This document shows, piece by piece, positions 42,036 through 49,634 of a stretch of DNA of 64,000 bases. Position 1 is the first letter of the stretch; every line of letters starts with the position of its first letter. Under the pieces are notes generated by a model. It made no database searches. It was not told where the DNA came from and saw only the letters and a program-made list of their open reading frames with translations. The translations under genes and the position numbers were made by a program. This DNA is from JAOTVV01 sp039591075 (lineage in GTDB: Bacteria > Gemmatimonadota > Gemmatimonadetes > Gemmatimonadales > GWC2-71-9), in NCBI GenBank assembly GCA_039591075.1, contig JBDHEI010000004.1, positions 124,001-188,000 of the forward strand. The letters run 5' to 3'.

Positions 42036-42731
42036 TCATTCCGTGGTCTCGGCGACCATGTCCGTGTCCCGGCCACGCATGAACCGCCATGCCGTTGTCA
42101 CGGCCAGACCGAACCACAGCAGGTCCCACGGTGAGAGTTGCGAGCGAAGCCGCTCGAACAATCCGACATTCGCTAGTACCGCGTCCGCGTACTGTGCAGC
42201 GACCCGCCGTTGCTCGTCGGGTCCCGAGCGTGTGGCGTGGTCGGTACCGGCGGCCATCATGTCGCCCCACAACGCATCCGGAATCGTGTCGTTGAATCCC
42301 AGCGCGCCGAGGCGCTCCTCTAGGTGGGCCGGCATGGCGTCGTTGAGCTGCAGGTCGTGCAGGCCAGCCTGCGCCAGCAACTGGGGGTCGGTCTCGACCT
42401 CCAGCACAGCCTGCCGTTGGGCGCCAACCGTTACGATGAGCACTTTGCCCACGACCAGTCCGAGGCCGGCGAGCAACGCAGCCAGTGTTCCGAGGGCCTG
42501 ACCGCGGCTGGGCGTCACGCGAGACATCGCAAAGCCGACCAGTCCGCCGATTGCCCACGCGACGAAGCCCACTTCGTACTTGGTCGCGAACACGATTGCC
42601 GCCCACGCCACGCCGCCGACCAGCGCGGCAACGAGACCGCCGATCAGCGCGCGATTCACGGCTTGGTCAGCCGGGGGTGGTGGCGGAACCCTGGGTTGGA
42701 GGTCGGCCGGCGGGTCCTGAACGTCGCTCAT
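42036..42731 (-). CDS. Hypothetical membrane protein, 231 aa
   Basis: An N-terminal proline-rich cytoplasmic region (PPPPPADQAVN), then hydrophobic segments around residues 28-48, 55-70, 80-98 and near 208-222 (LSPWDLLWFGLAVTTAW), with a soluble helical loop of about 100 residues between. No family recognised. AAAAGGAAA precedes the ATG. Confidence 0.6.
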   Translation of the reverse strand: MSDVQDPPADLQPRVPPPPPADQAVNRALIGGLVAALVGGVAWAAIVFATKYEVGFVAWAIGGLVGFAMSRVTPSRGQALGTLAALLAGLGLVVGKVLIVTVGAQRQAVLEVETDPQLLAQAGLHDLQLNDAMPAHLEERLGALGFNDTIPDALWGDMMAAGTDHATRSGPDEQRRVAAQYADAVLANVGLFERLRSQLSPWDLLWFGLAVTTAWRFMRGRDTDMVAETTE

Positions 42732-42857
42732 GGGATTTCCTTTTGGCAGGCGGGTGGAGACGAGAGGCGAGGGCGGTGCCTCGCGGCGACGGGTCGCGCT
42801 AAGATGGGGGATGACGCCCGATCATGCCAGCCGAATGGGAAGGTCTCGCCCGTTCCG

Positions 42858-43178
42858 TCAGGTGTAGTAGTCGACCTTGCAGCCGCAGCCGTCCCACATC
42901 CGTTCGTATTGCTCCATTCGCTGCCGAACGAACTGCCGGCCCTCGATGTCCCCCGTCAGCAGCCGTATGACTCGCTGGGTCGAGTTGGGCTGCTCCACTG
43001 CTGCGAGGCCCGCAGGCGTGCGGATGATTATGAGGTCGCCCGCGATGCCGGTGGCGTGGCGTTCGATCTCGTTGAACTGATCGGCGAGGGCACGCCAGAC
43101 CTCTGCTCCGACCGCCAGGATGCGCTCCGCGCGCAGCTGCTCCGTCAACGCAGTGGCACTCATCAGGTGGGTAGTCAT
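42858..43178 (-). CDS. Hypothetical protein, 106 aa
   Basis: A helical protein ending MWDGCGCKVDYYT, with two cysteines near the C-terminus. The ATG at 43178 is chosen over upstream in-frame starts because the upstream residues are arginine-rich shadow of the neighbouring gene. It lies in a run of minus-strand genes with the STAS-like and AraC-type genes. Function unknown. Confidence 0.5.
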   Translation of the reverse strand: MTTHLMSATALTEQLRAERILAVGAEVWRALADQFNEIERHATGIAGDLIIIRTPAGLAAVEQPNSTQRVIRLLTGDIEGRQFVRQRMEQYERMWDGCGCKVDYYT

Positions 43179-43267
43179 GTGGATGCTGGTTCCGGTCGGT
43201 CGCACACCAGTGAAAGCGAGCCGTGGTCCCGCACCGGACCGATGCCGCGTATGGAGTCGTGGCCCTG

Positions 43268-43660
43268 CTAGGCAATACCCGGCCGGCGGTACTCCTCGGC
43301 GAGCCAACGGACGGCGTGATCCAGCTCCTGGAACTCCCGGAGGTCGAGGCCCCAGTTACGGGCGACCGTTTCGTGGAACTTGGTGGGATCGAAGTTGTCG
43401 GGTGCCTCGACGATTGCGGCCCTGCTCACCGTGCCCGGGAATGCGCGCATGTAGTGAAAGGATACCAATTCGTAGAGGTCGAAGGTACTGAGTGGTTGGC
43501 CCCACGACGTCGCATCGATCAAGACGCGCGAGATCCCCTGCTTCCGGCACGCGGCGGCGACGGCTTCGACTACGAGCCGGCCGGTCTCGAGCGTGCGCTC
43601 GCCGGATACCCGCACATGAAGGTGATCCGGCTGTTGCTGAATGTCGATTTGACAATCCAT
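43268..43660 (-). CDS. STAS/SpoIIAA-like protein
   Basis: A 130-aa protein with the SpoIIAA-like fold: IDIQQQPDHLHVRVSGERTL, GISRVLIDATSWGQPLSTFDLYELVSFH and RAAIVEAPDNFDPTKFHETVARNWG. The canonical phosphorylated serine of anti-anti-sigma factors is not clearly present, so lipid- or partner-binding is equally possible. GAGGTGG precedes the ATG. It follows the AraC-type gene by 36 nt. Confidence 0.75.
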   Translation of the reverse strand: MDCQIDIQQQPDHLHVRVSGERTLETGRLVVEAVAAACRKQGISRVLIDATSWGQPLSTFDLYELVSFHYMRAFPGTVSRAAIVEAPDNFDPTKFHETVARNWGLDLREFQELDHAVRWLAEEYRRPGIA

Positions 43661-43695
43661 TTACGCCACCTCGGTTCGCTCTTCGATCGTGGCCC

Positions 43696-44499
43696 TCATG
43701 CCTCCCGCACGGCGTCCCGGTCCGGCTGGACCTCGAAGAATCGCTCTCGCACCCGGAGCAGGGCATCGTCAGACGACAGAGACATGCGCAACTCGGCTGG
43801 CGTCACGCCGAAGACCTCCTTCACGTTCTGCGTGAAGGACCGTGCTCGCGCGTAGCCCAACCTGGCCGCGACGTCTTCCACCGTGTATCCGGGATCCTGC
43901 AGCAGGCGGTGGGCGTACACCACGCGTAACACCGTCAGCATGACACTAGGCGGCGGGAGCGACACTCGGGCAAACCAGCGAGCACAGGTTCGCCTGTCCA
44001 TGCGGGCGCGGTCGGCAAGCTCCTGCACGGTGTGAAACTGCGCCGGGGCCCTGACGATCGTCTCGATGGCCCATCTGAGCTCGGCCGGGAGCCCGTCGAG
44101 CAGGTCACTCACCTCGTCGAGTAACCTGCGTGACAGGGAACGAGCACCCTCCTCGGTCAAGACGTCCCGAATCTGGGTGGGATGATCGTCGTGGCCGGCC
44201 AGCACCACGGTGCGCACGCCAGACCGCCCCAACTGGAGCAGCACCGGCGGGAGTTCCGGTGTGAGCCGCGCGTACAACACGAGGGGGAGCGAGGGAAAGA
44301 GCACGTGCAGCCGCTCGATCTCCTGAGCGCGCGGCGGACCCTCGAGCCCCGGATCGACCACGGCGATCTCGATCGGCTGTCGCCGAATGACCGCAACGGC
44401 CGTCGACCAGGTTTCGGCCGGGACAACGGCAAAGCGGTGGCTGGCCGATTTCTGCAATCGACCCGTCAATTCGGGGTTAACGGCCGCTAAAATGTGCAT
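43696..44499 (-). CDS. AraC-family regulator with degenerate receiver-like N-terminus
   Basis: A 267-aa transcription factor. The N-terminal 110 residues read as a receiver-like alpha/beta domain with VVDPGLEG at the phospho-Asp place but no acidic pair near the start. The C-terminal AraC DNA-binding domain has two helix-turn-helix units; the second is clear in GYTVEDVAARLGYARARSFTQNVKEVFGVTPAEL. It is divergent from a mini-lipoprotein gene, so the 114-nt gap between them probably holds its operator. Confidence 0.85.
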   Translation of the reverse strand: MHILAAVNPELTGRLQKSASHRFAVVPAETWSTAVAVIRRQPIEIAVVDPGLEGPPRAQEIERLHVLFPSLPLVLYARLTPELPPVLLQLGRSGVRTVVLAGHDDHPTQIRDVLTEEGARSLSRRLLDEVSDLLDGLPAELRWAIETIVRAPAQFHTVQELADRARMDRRTCARWFARVSLPPPSVMLTVLRVVYAHRLLQDPGYTVEDVAARLGYARARSFTQNVKEVFGVTPAELRMSLSSDDALLRVRERFFEVQPDRDAVREA

Positions 44500-44613
44500 G
44501 AATGTCCCAATTCAAGCACCTGCTGCCCCAAATGAGGCCTACTCAGCGTCCGGAAATGGGTGGACTTTGAACTCCTAGATCCATTTCCCGTATCCCCCGT
44601 CAAGGAGGCCTTC

Positions 44614-44769
44614 ATGTCCCGAACCCTGCGCCGTCTTGCCCTCACGGCCGTCGCAGCCGTTGCGTTGACCGCCGTGGCCTGTGCGAACCCGGTCGGCCCG
44701 CAACTCGATCTGGACCAGGTCGACAGTCCGCAATTGGAGGAGACCGGGACGCAGGGATCCGGCACCTAG
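44614..44769 (+). CDS. Mini-lipoprotein / short exported peptide (51 aa)
   Basis: A 51-aa protein with a basic start, hydrophobic stretch and lipobox (LTAVACAN), leaving about 29 residues after the lipidated cysteine, acidic and glutamine-rich (QLDLDQVDSPQLEETGTQGSGT). AAGGAGG lies just before the ATG at 44614. It is divergent from the AraC-type regulator and its last 4 nt overlap the convergent TPR gene's stop. It may be an envelope lipopeptide or signal peptide; no family recognised. Confidence 0.65.
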   Translation: MSRTLRRLALTAVAAVALTAVACANPVGPQLDLDQVDSPQLEETGTQGSGT

Positions 44770-46049
44770 GTCACCGCGATCTCCGGGAGATCCGTCGCGA
44801 GATGCTCGATGCTGGTGCCATCGAGATCCGCGACGGTCGCCTGGAGATCCTCGGCCGCCTCTGGGATCCGTGACGGGGCCGCGAACTCGCGGCCGCGGGC
44901 ACGGAGGTCCAATTGCTCGAGTGACCGCTCAGCTCGGAACAACCATTCCGGGAGGTGGTGCTCCTCTGCGAACACGGCGACGCCCTGTAGGCGCCTTCGG
45001 GCCGCTCGGACATGCCCGAACCGCGCCAACCCCAGCGCGAGTTTGAGCTGAAAGTCTGCCTGTTCATCGAGTGGCAGGCGAGCGTATTCCGATTCCAGCT
45101 CTCGCCGTCGTCGCTCGAACGAGACGCGGTCGCCGGCCAGCGCACTGAGATCCAGGAGTTCGACGGCGGCTCGCAGCCGGACCTCCGGAGGCGGTCGCCG
45201 CTCCAACACGGCGAGCAGCGCCTTGCGAGCGGCGTCCAAGTGCCCCAGTGCCTTCAGGATCTGCCCTGTGTCGCTGAGGGCACGGGTCCGCTGAATCGGC
45301 CGCGTGTAGAGCCGGAACGCCCGGAAGGCGAGCGGTGCAGCCTCCGCGGCTCTTCCCATGTGGAACAAGCAGCCTGCCAGATCGTGGCATGCTCGAGCTT
45401 CGGCGTCCCGATCGGTCACCGCGGCGGCCTCCGCGAGCACATCTCGCAGCATGAGCTCCGAGGCTGGCAAGTTGCCGGTTTTTTGCAGGGTGTAGGCGTG
45501 ACCGATCCTGCTCAGCCGCTCCGTGTGGTCGTCGCCGATGGTGCGGGCCATCGTTCCGGCCAGGGTGTACGAGCGCAGGGATCGTTCGAACTCGCCGCGC
45601 TGTCGGAGCACGCGTGCGAATTCCAGGTGGGCCGATGCCGCAGCCCGGCTCGGGGCATCACCGAGCACGTGAAGACCGGTGGTCAGGACGTCTTCGGCCT
45701 CTGCGAAGCGGAGCTCCCCCTCGAGCCACTCGGCGTACCGTTGGAGAGCAGGCCACAACGAGTCTGCCGGATCGGACGCGAGAGCCGCCCCCGCCCCTCC
45801 GAGAACCGCGACCAGCATCGCGCGCTCGTCGCCAGGTGGGAGCGTGTCGACGAATTCCCGGGTGCCTCGGAGTTGGTACCGGAGCGCCCCCGCGTCGGAC
45901 GGGAGCGGTGCCTCGGCGCCGAACCGGTCGGCGAGTCGCATGACGAGAAACGCACCCAGCGGGACCCGGTCGGGAGCACCCGGCTGGTTGGCACGTTCGA
46001 GAAACGCTGCGTGCCGCTGGGTTGGCGATGCCGATTCAGTCTCGGGCAT
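44766..46049 (-). CDS. TPR-repeat protein, 427 aa
   Basis: A cytoplasmic helical protein of tetratricopeptide-like repeats from about residue 95 to the end; repeats such as AASAHLEFARVLRQRGEFERSLRSYTLAG and ARACHDLAGCLFHMGRAAEAAPLAFRAF are recognisable. No DNA-binding, kinase or enzyme motif was seen, and no signal peptide. The ATG at 46049 was chosen because upstream sequence is arginine-rich shadow. It lies downstream of two tandem paralogous helical proteins and convergent with the mini-lipoprotein gene; partner binding is the likely role. Confidence 0.75.
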   Translation of the reverse strand: MPETESASPTQRHAAFLERANQPGAPDRVPLGAFLVMRLADRFGAEAPLPSDAGALRYQLRGTREFVDTLPPGDERAMLVAVLGGAGAALASDPADSLWPALQRYAEWLEGELRFAEAEDVLTTGLHVLGDAPSRAAASAHLEFARVLRQRGEFERSLRSYTLAGTMARTIGDDHTERLSRIGHAYTLQKTGNLPASELMLRDVLAEAAAVTDRDAEARACHDLAGCLFHMGRAAEAAPLAFRAFRLYTRPIQRTRALSDTGQILKALGHLDAARKALLAVLERRPPPEVRLRAAVELLDLSALAGDRVSFERRRRELESEYARLPLDEQADFQLKLALGLARFGHVRAARRRLQGVAVFAEEHHLPEWLFRAERSLEQLDLRARGREFAAPSRIPEAAEDLQATVADLDGTSIEHLATDLPEIAVT

Positions 46050-46194
46050 ACTGTGCCGGCTCCTGCGAAGAACAGGGCGCGTCCGGAACGCGCTAATTCG
46101 AAAGTATGCGCTCCCCGGAATAGGGCTGCAAGTCTCGGGCCGAATCCAGCGTTTAGCCCCTGGCCAATTGGAGGTCTGTGCCGGCGAATCGGGG

Positions 46195-46554
46195 CTAGCT
46201 GGCCCCGGGTTTCCCACCCTTTCGGATGTGATCGAGTTCCTCGAGTGTCTCGCCGACCGTCGACTGCAGGCGGTCGAAACCCGTAGTCTCGGGTGAGATC
46301 GACCCGTCCAGCACCCCGAACAGGACGTTCTGGCACACCTGCGCGGCTCGGCGGAGCCGGAATCGGCGCACAAAAGCCTGGTAGTCAGCAGGGCTCTCCG
46401 CGGTGAGAATGGCCATGAGCGTGGTGCGCACTCCGTCGAGGCTCGCCTTGAAGTCCTCGAGCATCGCCACGGCCGGCTGGGGCTGGGCCAGGGCCGATTC
46501 AATCGCGTCCAGGGCCTGACGGAGTTCGGCGCGAACCTCGTTCAGCTCTTTCAT
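46195..46554 (-). CDS. Tandem paralog B: small helical protein (119 aa)
   Basis: A helical protein of unknown family. Pattern: LDGVRTTLMAILTAESPADYQAFVRRFRLRRAAQVCQNVLFGVLDGS, closely parallel in length and residue pattern to the next gene's product (VDNLRTSIWIMLKAENQDDYEGLLGRTRVRRAVETCEDILSDLYSGS). It overlaps the upstream paralog by ATGA. Probably arose by tandem duplication and may form a heterodimer. Confidence 0.7.
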   Translation of the reverse strand: MKELNEVRAELRQALDAIESALAQPQPAVAMLEDFKASLDGVRTTLMAILTAESPADYQAFVRRFRLRRAAQVCQNVLFGVLDGSISPETTGFDRLQSTVGETLEELDHIRKGGKPGAS

Positions 46555-46895
46555 CGCTGCCGACCCTCACACACCTCCGAGAGCTCGAGCAGGGTCGCGT
46601 GCATGACTTCGAGACCGGGTGTGCTCGTCGAGAGCGACCCCGAGTACAGATCCGACAGGATGTCCTCGCAAGTCTCAACAGCGCGGCGGACCCGTGTCCG
46701 ACCGAGGAGTCCCTCGTAGTCGTCCTGGTTCTCCGCCTTGAGCATGATCCAGATGCTTGTTCGGAGGTTGTCCACGGCCATCCCGAGATCCCGCACGCCC
46801 TCGGGCGAGTGCGCTCCCATGGAGACTTGGATGTCCACGATACCGAGCGCGCTCTTGAGCTCGTCGATACCGTTCTGAATTTCCTGCTTCTGCAT
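46551..46895 (-). CDS. Tandem paralog A: small helical protein (114 aa)
   Basis: First of the tandem pair. Starts MQKQEIQNGIDELKSALG and shares the conserved core (LRTSIWIMLKAENQDDYEGL, then RVRRAVETCEDIL) with paralog B. The upstream in-frame stretch from 47054 is shadow; ATG 46895 was chosen. No signal peptide, membrane segment or known motif. Function unknown. Confidence 0.7.
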   Translation of the reverse strand: MQKQEIQNGIDELKSALGIVDIQVSMGAHSPEGVRDLGMAVDNLRTSIWIMLKAENQDDYEGLLGRTRVRRAVETCEDILSDLYSGSLSTSTPGLEVMHATLLELSEVCEGRQR

Positions 46896-47013
46896 CGGTC
46901 TGGCCCGGAAAGGGGGTTCTGGAAATCGCGGCCGCCCGCTCTTCGCGCCTAAAGCTGCGAGACCGGTGCTGTTGCCGCAATGCTCTCGCCCATATGCACT
47001 TCCAGCGCGGGCC

Positions 47014-48066
47014 TCACGCCAACCACTGGTCGCGATGCTCCGCGACAAACACATCGTCCGTCAGATCGGGGTATGCCGAGAGCACCCGAGCGATGTCTGC
47101 CGACTGACCCGGTGACAGAACCTCACGCGGATTCAGCGTCCAGGTTCCTGCCAGCAGTCCCTGTCGCCGCAAGATCTCGTGAATCCCCGGGATGCACGCG
47201 GCGTACCCGTGCATGGCGTCGAAGATCGCACCATTGGCGTCCGTGAGCTGAGCTGCCACGGTGAGCAACCGGGGAGGTATCGGCATCCCCCCGGTGACGA
47301 GCCGTCGGCACTCGTCGTGCAGCGAGGTGGCGCGGTTCGTCCACACGGCCCATTGTCCGAGCAGTCCGCCAACCATGTGGAGCTCTGGCCCGTCTCCGAA
47401 CCGGAACGCGGTGAGGAGATCGAGCACAATGTGGTCGTCGTTCCCCGTGTACAAGGCGATCTCGTCTCCTCGCCCCGCATCGACAACGGCCCGAACGACC
47501 TCGAGCGTTCGATAGCGGTCGAACGGCGCGATCTTGACCGCCACGAGCCGATCCAGCTCCGCGACGCGTCGCCAGAAGCGATACGGGAGATCGCGCCCAC
47601 CAACGGCCGGCTGCAAGTAGAACCCCATGACCGGAATGATCTCCGCCACGGCTCGAAGGTGCTCGACTCCGCGGTCGTCGGTCCCACCAGCGGTATGCCG
47701 AAGGTCCACGAGCCCGACGTGAAAGCCAAGGTCTGCCGCCAGCGTTGCCTCGGACGTTGCCTGCTGCGTGTCACCGACGATCCCGGCCACGCGAACGACA
47801 GGTCCTGCGCCGAGACGCTCACACTCCTCGATCGTCTCGGCGGCGAGCGTCAATACGGGCTCGTACAGGCCCACCATGGGGTCGTGGATGGCGAACTGGG
47901 TCGTGTGAACCCCAATGGCGAGTCCGCCTGCGCCCGCGGCGAGATAATAACGCGTGAGCGCCCGCTGCCGACGTTCGTCCAACCGCCGCTCGGCCGACAC
48001 GGCCAGCGGATGTGCGGGAATGACCAGGCCACTGAGCAGGCGGGCACGAACGTCCGCTACGTTCAG
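47014..48066 (-). CDS. DapA-family (dihydrodipicolinate synthase-like) aldolase, CTG start
   Basis: About 350 aa with the DapA/N-acetylneuraminate lyase TIM-barrel pattern: GLVIPAHPLAVSAERRLDERRQRALTRYYLAAGAGGLAIGV at the start, VVRVAGIVGDT, and the Schiff-base lysine in LVAVKIAPFDRYRT. It probably cleaves or forms a keto-acid aldol. No ATG, GTG or TTG lies near the conserved first strand; the CTG at 48066 overlaps the upstream TGA as CTGA and has GGGGAGG 6 nt upstream, so it is called as the start. Coupled to the epimerase-type gene. Confidence 0.8.
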   Translation of the reverse strand: MNVADVRARLLSGLVIPAHPLAVSAERRLDERRQRALTRYYLAAGAGGLAIGVHTTQFAIHDPMVGLYEPVLTLAAETIEECERLGAGPVVRVAGIVGDTQQATSEATLAADLGFHVGLVDLRHTAGGTDDRGVEHLRAVAEIIPVMGFYLQPAVGGRDLPYRFWRRVAELDRLVAVKIAPFDRYRTLEVVRAVVDAGRGDEIALYTGNDDHIVLDLLTAFRFGDGPELHMVGGLLGQWAVWTNRATSLHDECRRLVTGGMPIPPRLLTVAAQLTDANGAIFDAMHGYAACIPGIHEILRRQGLLAGTWTLNPREVLSPGQSADIARVLSAYPDLTDDVFVAEHRDQWLA

Positions 48067-49088
48067 AATCGACCTCCCCGCTCTTCGAAGTGAGTCGGCC
48101 TCTCGAAGGATCGACCGCCGAGCTGCACCCAGTCCGCCACCCAGTCGAGAAGCGTGTCGACATCGAGCGTCGGTGATCCAAAGACTTCCACGCACCGCGA
48201 CGCGTCGCTCAGGAGGGCCGACGCTGCTTCCCGGCCCGTGAACACCGGTTCGACCCCGAGACGTCTTGCTAGATGCTGCGCGAGATCGCGCACGGATAGG
48301 ATGGTCGGACCGGTCACGTTGAACACGGTAGGCGGCGCCGCACAATGCTGCAGCGATCGCAGCGCAATGGCAGTGGCATCCCGCTGCCAGATCACGTTGA
48401 CATGACCCATGGTGAGATCGATCGGCGCACCGCGCCATACCCGGTCCGCAAGGTCGCGCAGAACGCCGTAGCGCAGCTCGACCGCGTAATTGAGTCGGAG
48501 GATCGCCGATGGGGTCTTCAGCCGTTCCGAGACCCAGCTCACGACGTACTCTCGCGCCACGGCCGACTGAGCGTAATTGCCGATTGGTCCGAGGGGATCG
48601 GTCTCCACCGAGCCCGAGCCGTCGACGGACGTGAAGGGATAGACGTTGCCGGTGGAGAAGGCGACCAGATTGGACGTGGAGTAACGGCGTGCCACCAGTC
48701 CAGGCAAGAAGGCGTTGAGCGCCCACGTCTCCGCTGGATGTTCGGTCGTTCCAAATTTCTGACCGGCCATGAACACGACGTGAGGTGCGTCAGGGAGATC
48801 GTCGAGCACGCCCGCATCGAGGAGGTCGCACTTCACGGTCTCGATGCCATCGGCCGCCAGCTGCGCCGCCAGTCCCGGGGTACGGAAACGGGATACCGCG
48901 ACGATCCGTCGTCGCGAGCCGGCCTCGCGGGAGGCCCGATGCGCCAACCGCACCAGGCTCGGTCCCATCTTTCCGCCCGCCCCGAGCACGAGAAGGTCGC
49001 CCTCCAGCTCACCCATCGCTCGGACGTCACGAGCGGTGGGCCGGGACAGCCGCTCATCGAGCTCGGCCTCGGTACGTGGTCCAGCCAA
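48063..49088 (-). CDS. NAD(P)-dependent epimerase/dehydratase family protein
   Basis: A 341-aa extended-SDR-type protein. GDLLVLGAGGKMGPSLVRLAHRA is the Rossmann motif (GxGGxxG); the start is TTG 49088 because the region PRTEAELDERLSRPTARDV upstream of it belongs to the family; an ATG later (RAMGELEG) would drop it. Catalytic Y/K placement is not obvious. Followed by the DapA-family gene, a common pair in sugar-acid or aldehyde catabolism. GTG 49154 is an alternative overlapping the upstream gene. Confidence 0.82.
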   Translation of the reverse strand: MAGPRTEAELDERLSRPTARDVRAMGELEGDLLVLGAGGKMGPSLVRLAHRASREAGSRRRIVAVSRFRTPGLAAQLAADGIETVKCDLLDAGVLDDLPDAPHVVFMAGQKFGTTEHPAETWALNAFLPGLVARRYSTSNLVAFSTGNVYPFTSVDGSGSVETDPLGPIGNYAQSAVAREYVVSWVSERLKTPSAILRLNYAVELRYGVLRDLADRVWRGAPIDLTMGHVNVIWQRDATAIALRSLQHCAAPPTVFNVTGPTILSVRDLAQHLARRLGVEPVFTGREAASALLSDASRCVEVFGSPTLDVDTLLDWVADWVQLGGRSFERPTHFEERGGRF

Positions 49089-49134
49089 CGTCAGCGCCGA
49101 CTCGCCTTCCCCAACCAGGCGCCGGTCATGAGCA

Positions 49135-49524
49135 TCATCCGCCGCCGCCACCACCGAGGGTGGGGAAGCCCACCGCCGCCGTCAGGCGCAGCGCCTCCTC
49201 CGATGTGAAGCCCCGCCGCATGAGCGCCTCGTAGTAGTTGCGCGTGAACGTCGCGAGATGTTCGGCGCTCTCCGGCTGGCTCAACACCTCGAGGATGCCC
49301 GTCATCATGCTCTGCATCATTTGCGCAAAAAACGGGTTCATGTACTGCATCTGTTCCATGACGAGTGCGAGAGAATCGGCGAACTCGCCGCCCAGTCGTC
49401 CAACGGAATCGCGTGGTGCCGGCTCCTGCGTGTGGGCTGTATCCGGGAACGCAACGACAGCCAGCACGATCAGCGTCGCACACAGAACTCCACGTCGGAG
49501 GATGCTCGGGAAGATGACGGGCAT
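49135..49524 (-). CDS. Small exported protein, methionine/phenylalanine-rich helix
   Basis: A 129-aa exported protein with a signal peptide (ATLIVLAVVAFPDTAHTQE). The rest is helical with MEQMQYMNPFFAQMMQSMMTGILEVL, and a glycine-run tail (LGGGGGG). No family recognised. It may start the epimerase/DapA operon. Confidence 0.6.
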   Translation of the reverse strand: MPVIFPSILRRGVLCATLIVLAVVAFPDTAHTQEPAPRDSVGRLGGEFADSLALVMEQMQYMNPFFAQMMQSMMTGILEVLSQPESAEHLATFTRNYYEALMRRGFTSEEALRLTAAVGFPTLGGGGGG

Positions 49525-49634
49525 GAATGACTCTCCGTATTGCGAGACATAGCGGCGGGGAACAGCACGCTGACGATGGTCACCATGGCGCGTGTGAGAC
49601 CGACTTGGGACAATGATGGCCCAATCCTCGCGCG

